Source: Ignavibacteriales bacterium (lineage in GTDB: Bacteria; Bacteroidota; Ignavibacteria; Ignavibacteriales; Ignavibacteriaceae). From it: a DNA stretch of 64,000 bases. The stretch spans positions 744,001 to 808,000 of the forward strand of contig JADJIH010000001.1 in the NCBI GenBank assembly GCA_016707115.1, read 5' to 3'. The position numbers were made by a program, and so were the translations under genes. Positions 1 to 8,350 of this stretch are shown one piece after another (the first letter of the stretch is position 1; every line of letters starts with the position of its first letter). The notes beneath the pieces are model-generated. The model made no database searches. It had not been told where the DNA came from and was given only the letters and a program-made list of their open reading frames with translations.

Positions 1-1
1 T

Positions 2-898
2 TTAAAGAAACGATTTCCTGGAATTGATATATCACTATTCACTTTACAATCAAACCGGGAAGTTTTAAAGTACAATTCCGATATTGATCATCTAATCCTC
101 TCAAAGAAAAATCTCTATTTATACAGCAAATTATTAAGCTTAAGAAAAATATTTTATGATCTGGTAATAGATTTAAATGATGATCCTTCAACCACATCTA
201 GCATTATTAGAAAAATAATTAAGGCACACAGAGTAGTTGGATTTAATTTTACTCCAAATGATTCTTCAGATTTATTCCCTCAGCCGCAAAAAGATAAAAC
301 TCATATTATTGATAGAATTAGTTATTTGTTGAATGAATTGGGTATTAAACTATCAAAGAATGATATTCATCCTAAGCTTTATCTTGGCACACAAGAAAAT
401 GCTGATATAAAGAAGCAAATAAATGACATCAAAAAGAACTATAAAATTGTTGCGCTGAATCTATCTGCCGGTGCAGAAATACGATACTGGGAAATTGATA
501 AATGGATCGAGTTAATTAATAGGATTCACCTTGAAATTCCAGAAATTATATTCTTACCATTAAGCACTTTGGAAGATGAGCATTTACGCATAAAGATTTT
601 TGATAAAGTTAATAAAGAATTATTGATTAATCAGATTTATAAATCATTTCATCATTTTGCATCATATATTTACAATAGTGATTTTTTAATTTCTCCGGAT
701 ACAGCAGCAGTTCATATTGCATCTGCATTTAATAAACCTATAGTCGCAATCTATCCGGACTATGAATGGAATTATGTAAGTTGGAAACCGCTATCAGACA
801 AGTTTATTGCAATAAAATCAAAAAGTAATTTAATAAATAGCGTATCTGTAGATGAAGTTTATAATGCATTTATTGATATATACAAACAAACATTTTAA
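2..898 (+). CDS. Glycosyltransferase family 9 (heptosyltransferase-like), 5' end outside window
   Basis: The reading frame is open from base 2 to the TAA at 896-898, so the gene starts before the window; an internal ATG at 326 is probably not the real start. About 298 residues are visible. The C-terminal half has the GT-B donor-site look of ADP-heptose:LPS heptosyltransferases: a beta strand followed by NLSAGAEIRYWEIDKW (normally a G/A-rich loop before a W residue), then SPDTAAVHIASAFNKPIVAIY, the family's D(T/S)xxxHxAxAxxxPxxxL(F/Y) signature. The family transfers a sugar, usually a heptose, to LPS core or another surface glycan at the inner membrane. It lies 9 bp upstream of a second GT9 gene, so they are probably co-transcribed. 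The acceptor cannot be read from the sequence. Confidence 0.85.
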   Translation, partial: LKKRFPGIDISLFTLQSNREVLKYNSDIDHLILSKKNLYLYSKLLSLRKIFYDLVIDLNDDPSTTSSIIRKIIKAHRVVGFNFTPNDSSDLFPQPQKDKTHIIDRISYLLNELGIKLSKNDIHPKLYLGTQENADIKKQINDIKKNYKIVALNLSAGAEIRYWEIDKWIELINRIHLEIPEIIFLPLSTLEDEHLRIKIFDKVNKELLINQIYKSFHHFASYIYNSDFLISPDTAAVHIASAFNKPIVAIYPDYEWNYVSWKPLSDKFIAIKSKSNLINSVSVDEVYNAFIDIYKQTF

Positions 899-907
899 CA
901 AAACATA

Positions 908-2920
908 ATGAAAAACAAATTAGAGATTCCGTCTTGTAAAAATTTTACCGGTTATAAACCTTGCTATCCAGACCATAATTGCTGGAAGGATGGATGCAAA
1001 GAAAACAGACCGATAGGTAAAAAAATATTGATAATTAATTTTGATGCAATGGGTGATGTCTTGATGACAACAGCACAGCTCCCTTCAATCAAAGTAAAGT
1101 TCCCTGATTCGAAAATATTTTGGGTAACACTTAAAATCGCTGCACCGCTGCTTTACCATAATCCACATATCGATAAAGTATTCATTTACGATGCAGAATC
1201 AATTTCAATTTTAAATGAAATTGAATTTGATATTGTTATGAATGTTGATAAATCTCAACGATCATGCGCTCTTTTGAATTCTGTTAAAGCAAAGAAAAAG
1301 TTAGGATTTGGTCTCGACAAAAACGGGGTTATTATTCCTGTTAATGAAGGTGCTTATTATAATTACAATCTTGGTATGGATGATCACTTAAAATTCAAAG
1401 TTAATCAACGAACAGGGCAGGATTATCTGGCAGAAACTTTTGAGCTTGATTATAAACGTGATGATTATATTTTCAATTTCACAAATGAGGAATTGCGGTT
1501 TATTGAAGAATATAAAAGAGATGTTCGGTTAAGAGATACCGACAAGATTATTGGATTTAATACAGGCTGCTCAAACTTATATCCTAATAAAAAAATGTCT
1601 GTTGGTCAGCATATTTTTCTTATCAATAAACTATTAGCCAAAAGAAAATATCGAGTAATGCTTCTTGGAGGTCCGGAAGATACAGAAAGAAATAAAGAAA
1701 TTGCAGATTACTTTAGAGGCAGAGTTATAAACACACCAACTACTGATGGTGTTAGAAAGGGTGCTTGCTATGAGTCTATTCCTCAAGTTGTGGTAACAGG
1801 TGATTCGTTCGGAATGCATTTAGCGATTGCTCTTAAGAAATATGTTATAGCCTGGTTTGGATTAAGCTGTTGGACAGAAATTGATCTTTACGACCGAGGA
1901 GTAAAAATATTTCAGGAAAATCTTGAATGTTCCCCTTGCTGGAAAAAGAAATGTCCGTTTGATCTAGAATGTATAAAGAATCTTGATTTGAATAGGATTA
2001 TTAATGAAGTTGATAAATATTTTGATGATTTTGATAAAGTAAAAGTTGCCGCAAGAGATAATTTATTTGAAAAAGCACGAAAGATAAATCGACCTTTAGT
2101 TCTTGATGGAGCTATGGGAAGTATTCTTCAGGAAAAGAAGTTAACATCGAACAAGAGAGTTTGGAGTGCAAAAGCTAATGATGATTCAGTAAATGAAGTT
2201 ATTACTCTCCATAAAGATTACATAAGGGCTGGTGCTGACATAATTACAACAAATACATTTAGAACAAATCCATATTCACTTATTTCTTCAGGAGTTACAG
2301 ATGTGGTTGGAACTGTTCTAAAGGCAGTCGATCTAGCAAAACGTGCACGCGGTAAGGCGGCAGTCCTAATCGCTGGTTCAAATCCACCGGTTGAAGATTG
2401 TTACAAGGTTGAACGGACAATTTCCCAAAAAGATTTAGAATGGAATCATAAAGTGCATATCGATGCATTGATGGAATCCGGTTGTGATTTTATTATGAAT
2501 GAAACCCAAAGTCATTTTGATGAAATTAAGTTTATCGCAAAATATTGCGGTGAAAATCATATTCCTTTTGTAATGAATTTTTTCTTTCTTGATAAACCCA
2601 AACTACTTTCCGGCGAAAATCTCACTGATGCAATCGAGTATGTATTAAAATATCACCCGCTGGCAATAGGTTTTAATTGCATAACATTTGAAGCCCTGGA
2701 AAATGCAATTAAAAGATTAAAGCCTGAGATAAACTGGGGTTTTTATCTGAACTGCGGTAGTGGAAAACTAACTGATAAAACTATTGAATGTGCTATTTCA
2801 CCTTTGGATTATGCTAAAAAAGCAAAGGAATACTTAAAATATCAACCATCTTTTATTGGTTCATGTTGCGGTTCCACACCTGAACATACAAAGAAAATTA
2901 AATATTTAATTGATGAATGA
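908..2920 (+). CDS. Fusion protein: GT9 glycosyltransferase plus homocysteine S-methyltransferase domain
   Basis: A single uninterrupted 670-residue frame joins two unrelated enzymes. Residues about 38-385 are a GT9 domain (IINFDAMGDVLMTTAQLPSI at the start; TGDSFGMHLAIALKKYVIAWFG at the donor site), preceded by a cysteine cluster C10-x8-C19-x5-C25-x4-C30 and closed by CSPCWKKKCPFDLEC, the Cys pattern common at GT9 C-termini. Residues about 395-670 are a homocysteine S-methyltransferase domain: RPLVLDGAMGSILQ, ADIITTNTFRTNP, and the zinc ligands C591 (GFNC) and C653/C654 (GSCCGSTPEH). The methyltransferase domain normally moves a methyl group from S-methylmethionine or SAM to homocysteine. 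All three zinc cysteines are kept, so it is probably active or at least folded. The stop overlaps ispE by 8 bp. Whether the fusion is functional or accidental is unknown. Confidence 0.85.
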   Translation: MKNKLEIPSCKNFTGYKPCYPDHNCWKDGCKENRPIGKKILIINFDAMGDVLMTTAQLPSIKVKFPDSKIFWVTLKIAAPLLYHNPHIDKVFIYDAESISILNEIEFDIVMNVDKSQRSCALLNSVKAKKKLGFGLDKNGVIIPVNEGAYYNYNLGMDDHLKFKVNQRTGQDYLAETFELDYKRDDYIFNFTNEELRFIEEYKRDVRLRDTDKIIGFNTGCSNLYPNKKMSVGQHIFLINKLLAKRKYRVMLLGGPEDTERNKEIADYFRGRVINTPTTDGVRKGACYESIPQVVVTGDSFGMHLAIALKKYVIAWFGLSCWTEIDLYDRGVKIFQENLECSPCWKKKCPFDLECIKNLDLNRIINEVDKYFDDFDKVKVAARDNLFEKARKINRPLVLDGAMGSILQEKKLTSNKRVWSAKANDDSVNEVITLHKDYIRAGADIITTNTFRTNPYSLISSGVTDVVGTVLKAVDLAKRARGKAAVLIAGSNPPVEDCYKVERTISQKDLEWNHKVHIDALMESGCDFIMNETQSHFDEIKFIAKYCGENHIPFVMNFFFLDKPKLLSGENLTDAIEYVLKYHPLAIGFNCITFEALENAIKRLKPEINWGFYLNCGSGKLTDKTIECAISPLDYAKKAKEYLKYQPSFIGSCCGSTPEHTKKIKYLIDE

Positions 2921-3752
2921 TCTTATTGTAAAATCGCTAGCAAAAATAAATATCGGTCTCAATATTATAAATAAAAGAGATGATGGTTTTCATAATCTTG
3001 AGACAATATTTTATCCAATAAGTCTTTATGACAAGATTAGTTTTACTAAATCAGAAAATTTTTCTTTTAACAGCAATGATGAAAAACTTAACACAGAAAA
3101 AACTAATCTTATTATAAAAGCAAAAGAATCATTAGAAGATCATTTTAATATTCAACTGCCTGTAAAAGTATTTTTAGATAAACATATACCTATAGGTGCT
3201 GGACTTGGCGGAGGAAGTTCTAATGCAGCATCAACATTAACCGCTCTTGCAAAACTTTTCAATCTCAATATTGATAATCATCAACTTGCAGAACTTGCAA
3301 TAAAACTGGGTTCGGACGTACCATATTTCTTAAATCCTGATCCATCATACGCCGAATCGCGTGGTGAAATTATCACCCCGATAAATTTTAAGCTTAATAG
3401 ATATTTGCTTATCGTAAACCCTGGGATTCACATAGCAACGAAGTGGGCATTTGGATTGATTAAACCGAATCAACCCAAAGAAAGTTTAAAATCACTTATT
3501 GGTAAGAATAAACTTAACATTAATGAAATTATGAAAATTGCTTCTAATGATTTTGAGAAAATTGTATTTGAACATTTCCCGGAGATAAAAGAAATAAAAG
3601 AAAAGATGCTTTACTTTGGGGCAAATTATTCTATGATGACCGGAACCGGTTCAACCGTTTGGGCAATGTTTGATGATGAAGAAGCCGCTTTTCAAACAGA
3701 GTTATTTTTTAAATGTAAAAATTATTTTACGTTTATACAGGAACCTACTTAA
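2913..3752 (+). CDS. ispE: 4-diphosphocytidyl-2-C-methyl-D-erythritol kinase
   Basis: GHMP kinase of the MEP isoprenoid pathway; it phosphorylates CDP-ME on the 2-hydroxyl using ATP in the cytoplasm. Evidence: N-terminal SLAKINIGLNI with DGFHNLETIFYPI (substrate-binding signature of IspE), the ATP-binding loop PIGAGLGGGSSNAAST around residues 92-107, GSDVPYF, and a late MTGTGSTVWAMF glycine loop. The length of 279 residues is normal for the family. The ATG at 2913 is preferred to a TTG three bases upstream; it overlaps the stop of the GT9 fusion gene by 8 bp, implying translational coupling. It converges with ldcA, the two 3' ends overlapping by 8 bp. Confidence 0.95.
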   Translation: MNDLIVKSLAKINIGLNIINKRDDGFHNLETIFYPISLYDKISFTKSENFSFNSNDEKLNTEKTNLIIKAKESLEDHFNIQLPVKVFLDKHIPIGAGLGGGSSNAASTLTALAKLFNLNIDNHQLAELAIKLGSDVPYFLNPDPSYAESRGEIITPINFKLNRYLLIVNPGIHIATKWAFGLIKPNQPKESLKSLIGKNKLNINEIMKIASNDFEKIVFEHFPEIKEIKEKMLYFGANYSMMTGTGSTVWAMFDDEEAAFQTELFFKCKNYFTFIQEPT

Positions 3753-4686
3753 CTGCACCTTCAGCAAATTCAACAATCCCCTTTGTAGCATTAAGATTTA
3801 CTTTTAATCCAAAAGGAATAGTTACAAAATCTTTAATGTGCCCATGTGGAAAAGTATAAATTGATGGAACTTTAATCGGCGTAATATAATCTGCGATAAC
3901 TTCACCTAACGTTAATGTTTTTTTATTTGGATCGTGTTCGTGACAGTCAACAAATCTACCTAAAATAATTCCTTTAACTTTTTTAAATACTCCAGCTAAT
4001 CTTAACTGATTTAACATTCTATCAACACGATATGGAAGTTCGCCAATATCTTCAATCATTAATATTTTGCCCGTAAGATTTGGGAAATAAGGAGTACCAA
4101 GTAAATGAGCAAATACAGCTAAATTGCCACCTACAATTCTACCAGATGCGCTACCCTTTTGTAGAAAAGGTAATTTTTGATTTTCAGGATACTCAAGTTT
4201 TCCAATTTTTTTATTAGATGTGATCGTTTCCCAGAACAATTCGCTGGTGTATTCACTAACTTCATCATAAAAATCAACTGCAACCATCGGACCTGCAAAA
4301 GTTATCAATCCGGCTTTTTCTAAGAATGCCATTTGTAAAGCTGTTATCTCACTATATCCAACAAAAATTTTGGGATTATTTTTAATTATTCTGTAATCAA
4401 TTTTATCCAGTAACCTAAAGGCTCCGTATCCGCCACGCAAAGTAAAGATTGCTTTTACAGATTTATCTTTAAACATAGAATGAATGTCATCAACTCGTTC
4501 CTGATCAGTACCGGCTAAATAGCCGTGATTCTTACCAACATTTGCTCCAACTTTTACTCTATAACCAAGACTTTCTAAGTACTTAACGCCTTTTTCAACT
4601 CTTGAAAATTCGTCTGGTGAAGAAGCTGGAGAAATGATTCCAATAACATCCTTTTTATTGAGTCGTTTAGGTTTCTGAATCGACAT
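3745..4686 (-). CDS. ldcA: LD-carboxypeptidase (S66 family, muramoyltetrapeptide carboxypeptidase-like)
   Basis: Peptidase family S66 enzymes remove the terminal D-Ala from murein tetrapeptides in the cytoplasm during peptidoglycan recycling. Seen: N-terminal IGIISPASSPDE, ARGGYG-like TLRGGYGAFRLLD, and the nucleophile motif VGYSEITAL with Ser112; a downstream MIEDIGELPYRVDRML supplies the expected Glu and TFPHGHIKDF the expected His of the Ser-Glu-His triad. It is 313 residues, the usual length, with no signal peptide. It is transcribed away from the glycan cluster, with a 260-bp divergent region between them. The symbol is given by family; substrate preference is not proven by sequence. Confidence 0.88.
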   Translation of the reverse strand: MSIQKPKRLNKKDVIGIISPASSPDEFSRVEKGVKYLESLGYRVKVGANVGKNHGYLAGTDQERVDDIHSMFKDKSVKAIFTLRGGYGAFRLLDKIDYRIIKNNPKIFVGYSEITALQMAFLEKAGLITFAGPMVAVDFYDEVSEYTSELFWETITSNKKIGKLEYPENQKLPFLQKGSASGRIVGGNLAVFAHLLGTPYFPNLTGKILMIEDIGELPYRVDRMLNQLRLAGVFKKVKGIILGRFVDCHEHDPNKKTLTLGEVIADYITPIKVPSIYTFPHGHIKDFVTIPFGLKVNLNATKGIVEFAEGAVK

Positions 4687-4946
4687 TGTAAATCCTTATG
4701 TTAGACTATTGTTAATGGTAATTTACAGAAACAGAAAAATTTGCACAACTTTGTGAGGCGCGTTATTCATAATTAGTCCACTTTTAATTGACCATTACAT
4801 TTATGACTCAAATCACGAGAATTATAGGTGATTTATTAAAGTTTTTATCAAATTTACAATGTGTTATATTTGTTTTAGTTGAAATCAGAGAACTTGAGAG
4901 CTTTTAATCAACAATAAACGTTAAATAACTTTACAAATTTTTTTGA
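4687..4946. other. Divergent intergenic region between ldcA and the surface-sugar cluster
   Basis: A 260-bp AT-rich gap between divergent genes, so it should hold promoters for both. A TATATTTG string near 4863-4870 resembles the Bacteroidota -7 element TAnnTTTG, but I see no convincing -33 partner. Two TGTTA(A/G) units at 4699-4704 and 4710-4715 have 11-bp spacing but lie within 30 bp of the ldcA start. No ORF or RNA gene is visible. Confidence 0.35.
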
Positions 4947-6014
4947 ATGAATAAGCCCAAAGTACTCTTTATTGGTGGTTCGTTAAATCAAACCACTATT
5001 ATGCACCAAATCTCAAAAGAACTACCTGAAGTTGATGCCTACTTTACGCCTTACTATGCAAGCGGACCTTTATGGGTGATGACAAAGCTTAGAATGTTAG
5101 AATTTACAATTATGGGAGGAACATTTAAAAGTATTACCCTTAAGTATATTAAGGATCATAATCTAAAGCTGGATTTTGAAGGCAAGAATGATAATTATGA
5201 TTTAGTTTTCACATCTCAGGACCTAATAGTTCCAAGAAACATTAAAAAGTTTAAAACAATTCTCGTTCAGGAAGGAATGACTGACCCACCTGATTGGCGC
5301 TACCATGTTACAAGATTTTTAGGATTAGGTCGTTGGTGTGCAAGTACATCAATGACAGGACTATCTCATATGTACGATTATTTTTGTGTGGCTTCAGAAG
5401 GATTTCGTGAACAATTTATTGATAGAGGCGTTAACCCAAATAAAATTCGAGTTACAGGTATTCCAAATTTTGATAACTTTGATAAATTTAGAAATCTTGA
5501 ATTTGAGCATAAAAACTTTGTGCTAGTAGCAACTGCGGATGTTAGAGAGACTACTAAGTATGAAAACAGAAAAGAGTTCTTATTAAACGCCAAAAAGATT
5601 GCAGGCGATAAACAAATAATTGTAAAACTTCATCCAAATGAGTTAGTTAAAAAGCGAACTGCTGAAGTAAAAAAATATTTACCAGAAGCATTGGTTTATC
5701 ACGGAGTTAGTATCGATCCGATGATTGCAAATTGTGATGCATTAGTTACAAGATTTTCAAGTACGATTTTTCCTGCACTTTCTTTGGGCAAAGAAGTTTT
5801 TTGTAATATTGATCTTGCAGACATTAAACGATTATTCCCAATTCAGAATGGAGGAACTTCTGCAAAAGTGATTGCTGGAGTTGCGAGAGAATTATTAGCC
5901 TCAACCAAGCCTGTTATTAGAGTTAAAGAAAAAAATAAGTATATGGAAGATCTTAAATTGGAGATCAAGTATATGCTAAAACAAAAACTTGTAAGAGTAA
6001 AATCAATATTCTAA
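4947..6014 (+). CDS. GT-B fold transferase, CDP-glycerol glycerophosphotransferase/polysialyltransferase-like
   Basis: 355 residues, no signal peptide. The N-terminal KPKVLFIGGSLNQTTIMHQI looks like a Rossmann half. The second half has VTGIPNFDNF, IIVKLHPNE and NCDALVTRFSSTIFPALSLGKEV. These are the layout of CDP-glycerol glycerophosphotransferases, poly-sialyltransferases and UDP-GlcNAc 2-epimerase-like GT-B proteins (a lone HPNE/HPxE acid-base site, then an SSxxxxAxxxGK donor loop). In this context it may transfer the activated sugar made by the genes that follow; that is inference. It is the first gene of the co-directional cluster, and the next gene starts 5 bp after its stop. A 2-epimerase role is possible but less likely, as the usual epimerase signatures are not evident. 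Confidence 0.65.
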   Translation: MNKPKVLFIGGSLNQTTIMHQISKELPEVDAYFTPYYASGPLWVMTKLRMLEFTIMGGTFKSITLKYIKDHNLKLDFEGKNDNYDLVFTSQDLIVPRNIKKFKTILVQEGMTDPPDWRYHVTRFLGLGRWCASTSMTGLSHMYDYFCVASEGFREQFIDRGVNPNKIRVTGIPNFDNFDKFRNLEFEHKNFVLVATADVRETTKYENRKEFLLNAKKIAGDKQIIVKLHPNELVKKRTAEVKKYLPEALVYHGVSIDPMIANCDALVTRFSSTIFPALSLGKEVFCNIDLADIKRLFPIQNGGTSAKVIAGVARELLASTKPVIRVKEKNKYMEDLKLEIKYMLKQKLVRVKSIF

Positions 6015-6019
6015 TTAAA

Positions 6020-6826
6020 GTGGAAAATAAATTAAATATTGTAACTGTTATTCAAGCAAGAACTGGTTCGAGTCGCTTGCCTAACAAAATATTCCTCCCT
6101 CTTTCAAATGCTCCCTTACTGTATAGAATGTATGAACGAGTTGCTGCATCAAAACTTAGAGGAACAATTATCATTGCAACTACAACAGACAAAAATGATG
6201 ATCAAGTTGAAGAACTTTGTAAAGAGTACCAGTTAAATTGTTTTCGTGGTCACCCAACAGATTTGTTAGATAGACATTACCAGGCTGCTAAACTGCTAAC
6301 CGCTGATGCTGTAGTTAAAATTCCTTCAGATTGTCCTTTAATCGATCCTAATATTATTGATAAAGTTTTACAATTTTATATAGATAATTCTGATAAATAT
6401 GATTTTGTAAGCAATCTTCATCCACCCACTTATCCTGATGGAAATGATGTTGAGATTATGAGCTTTGAAGCTCTTAAAGATGCTTTGGAAAATGCAAAAC
6501 TGGAACTTGAACGAGAACACACCACTCCCTATTTCTGGGAAAATCCAGATAGATTTAGAATAGGAAATGTTGTTTGGGAAAATGGACTTGATTACTCAAT
6601 GTCTCATCGCTTTACTATTGATTATGAAAAAGATTACAATTTCATAAAACAGGTTTATGATGAACTTTATCCAATAAACAATAAATTTACACTTAAAGAT
6701 ATTCTTGATTTGTTAGAGAGAAAACCTGATATCAAAAAAATAAATGAGGAATATTGCGGAGTTAACTGGTACAGAAATCATTTAAGTGAATTAAAAACAA
6801 TTACATCAGATCAAACAAAAAATTAA
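6020..6826 (+). CDS. SpsF-like cytidylyltransferase (CMP-sugar synthetase family)
   Basis: 268 residues starting at a GTG 5 bp after the previous stop. The first 23 residues hold IQARTGSSRLPNK, the nucleotide-binding signature QARxGSxRLPxK of the CTP_transf_3 family (CMP-KDO/CMP-sialate synthetases and SpsF of spore-coat polysaccharide). Further family features are the cluster DAVVKIPSDCPLIDP (metal-binding Asp) and EREHTTPYFW. The family joins CMP from CTP to an acidic sugar in the cytoplasm. With the NeuB-like and KdsC-like genes downstream, the likely job is CMP activation of the cluster's ulosonic acid. The SpsF subgroup is poorly characterised, so the exact substrate is unknown. Confidence 0.8.
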   Translation: MENKLNIVTVIQARTGSSRLPNKIFLPLSNAPLLYRMYERVAASKLRGTIIIATTTDKNDDQVEELCKEYQLNCFRGHPTDLLDRHYQAAKLLTADAVVKIPSDCPLIDPNIIDKVLQFYIDNSDKYDFVSNLHPPTYPDGNDVEIMSFEALKDALENAKLELEREHTTPYFWENPDRFRIGNVVWENGLDYSMSHRFTIDYEKDYNFIKQVYDELYPINNKFTLKDILDLLERKPDIKKINEEYCGVNWYRNHLSELKTITSDQTKN

Positions 6827-6838
6827 TATGATAAAAAA

Positions 6839-6905
6839 CGTAGAACAGACTTTAGTCTGTTGGTGCTTCACAAATAATTTAATAACAGACTGAAGTCTGT
6901 TTTAC
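6839..6905. repeat. Nested palindromic element, four copies of an AACAGACT/AGTCTGTT octamer
   Basis: Two perfect hairpins with 8-bp stems (AACAGACT at 6844-6851 pairing with AGTCTGTT at 6854-6861; AACAGACT at 6884-6891 pairing with AGTCTGTT at 6894-6901) sit inside a longer imperfect inverted repeat running from CGTAGAACAGACT at 6839 to AGTCTGTTTTACG at 6905. It fills most of the gap between the SpsF-like and aminotransferase genes. It looks like a REP- or MITE-like element; no transposase is nearby. It could also act as an mRNA-processing or stabilising structure within the operon. Confidence 0.7.
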
Positions 6906-6917
6906 GAAAGTTCAGCA

Positions 6918-8252
6918 ATGCCTAATAAAGTAGAATTTAATAAAGATTATCCAATCATTGCAAAATCGGATGAATACTATAAAGTTGCGCTGGAATTAAT
7001 TCCTTGCACAACTCAAACACTTGCAAAAGGACCTCAACAAAATGTAAAAGGGGTTGCTCCAAAATATTTACAACGCGGCAAAGGTTCCCACATTTGGGAT
7101 GTTGATGGAAATGAATACATCGACTATCAAATGGGTATCGGTCCTATCTCACTCGGCTATGCTTATGATAAAGTTGACGAAGCAATTAGAGAACAACTAA
7201 AAGATGGAATAACTTTTTCTCTAATGCATCCGCTTGAAGTTGAAGTTGCAGAGTTAATTCACAAAGTTGTTCCAAATGCAGAATCAATTCGTTACAGCAA
7301 AGTTGGTGCAGATGTTACTTCTGCTGCTGTTAGATTGGCCCGCGCTTTTACAAAACGTGATAAAGTTTTATGCTGCGGTTATCATGGCTGGCACGATTGG
7401 TACATTGCAGTGACCGATCGCAACAAAGGAATTCCACAATCAATTCAGGATATGACTTACACAATTAATTATAATGATATTCAATCGGTTATTGATTCGA
7501 TTGATGAAGATACTGCCTGTGTGATTTTAGAACCTTATGTTTTTGAAGAACCAAAAGATAATTTTTTACAGAAACTTCGTGATGTTTGTACAAATAATGG
7601 AACATTATTAATCTTTGATGAAATGTGGAGTGGTTTTAGAATCGCAATTGGAGGAGCACAGGAATATTTTAGCGTTAATGCTGATCTGGCTTGTTTTTCA
7701 AAAGCTGTTGCTAATGGAATGCCGATTTCTATTCTAACTGGAAGAAAAGATGTAATGTCTTTGCTTGAACAGGAAGTTTTTTTCTTCACTACATTTGGTG
7801 GTGAAGCACTTTCATTAGCTGCTGCTAAAGCTACAATCAATGAAATGATTAATAAAAATGTTCCGGCACAATTAGCAAATCAAGGAAACAAATTAAAAAT
7901 TGGATACAATAAAATCGCAGAAGAACTAGGAATGAATTACACAAAATGTTCTGGATTTGATTGCAGAACAATTATAACTTTTGATTCTTCTGCTGGAAAT
8001 CCACTTGAGATGAAATCGCTTGTTCAACAGGAAATGATTAAACGCGGAATTCTATGGGGAGGATTTCATAATATGTCTTTCTCACATTCTGATTCCGATA
8101 TTGAATACACATTAAAAGCTTATAAAGAAGTTCTTCCAATTCTAAAAAAAGCTGTTGAGGAGAATAATGTTAAAGGATATTTAAAAGGTGAGCCTGTTGG
8201 CCCAGTGTTTAGAAAAGTTAGTAACTTTAATATGAAACCAAGAAAGAAATAA
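6918..8252 (+). CDS. Class III aminotransferase, glutamate-1-semialdehyde aminomutase-like
   Basis: 444 residues. PLP enzyme of fold type I: substrate/PLP loops at SKVGADVTSAAVRLARAFT, GYHGWHDW, the PLP-Asp in LIFDEMWSGFR, and the Schiff-base lysine K262 in CFSKAVANGMP, followed by TTFGGEALSLAAAKA. This is the layout of HemL-type proteins, but the sugar-cluster context argues against tetrapyrrole synthesis. Relatives of this type occur in surface polysaccharide clusters beside SpsF and NeuB homologues (recalled knowledge, not checked here). The likely job is amination of a keto-sugar or keto-acid intermediate. It is followed by a 98-bp gap with two small palindromes, then the SDR gene. Confidence 0.8.
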   Translation: MPNKVEFNKDYPIIAKSDEYYKVALELIPCTTQTLAKGPQQNVKGVAPKYLQRGKGSHIWDVDGNEYIDYQMGIGPISLGYAYDKVDEAIREQLKDGITFSLMHPLEVEVAELIHKVVPNAESIRYSKVGADVTSAAVRLARAFTKRDKVLCCGYHGWHDWYIAVTDRNKGIPQSIQDMTYTINYNDIQSVIDSIDEDTACVILEPYVFEEPKDNFLQKLRDVCTNNGTLLIFDEMWSGFRIAIGGAQEYFSVNADLACFSKAVANGMPISILTGRKDVMSLLEQEVFFFTTFGGEALSLAAAKATINEMINKNVPAQLANQGNKLKIGYNKIAEELGMNYTKCSGFDCRTIITFDSSAGNPLEMKSLVQQEMIKRGILWGGFHNMSFSHSDSDIEYTLKAYKEVLPILKKAVEENNVKGYLKGEPVGPVFRKVSNFNMKPRKK

Positions 8253-8256
8253 CTTA

Positions 8257-8329
8257 ATGTCAGACTGAGCCAGTTGAAGGCTGACATAACTAAATTAATC
8301 AATTCACACTTTGACTTCGCTCAGTGTGA
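8257..8329. repeat. Two small palindromes between aminotransferase and SDR genes
   Basis: First hairpin: ATGTCAG (8257-8263) with CTGACAT (8281-8287). Second: TCACACT (8304-8310) with AGTGTGA (8323-8329), whose loop reads TTGACTTCGCTC. Both fall in the 98-bp gap after the aminotransferase stop. Neither is followed by a T-run on the plus strand, so they do not look like a simple terminator. They resemble short interspersed palindromes rather than a unique regulatory site. Confidence 0.55.
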
Positions 8330-8350
8330 CGTAGATAAGACTAAATATTT

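Noticed and set aside
4699..4715. Two TGTTA(A/G) units with 11-bp spacing upstream of ldcA
   Set aside because: Only two units and they lie within 30 bp of the start codon, so they cannot act like the four-unit array at 18893.
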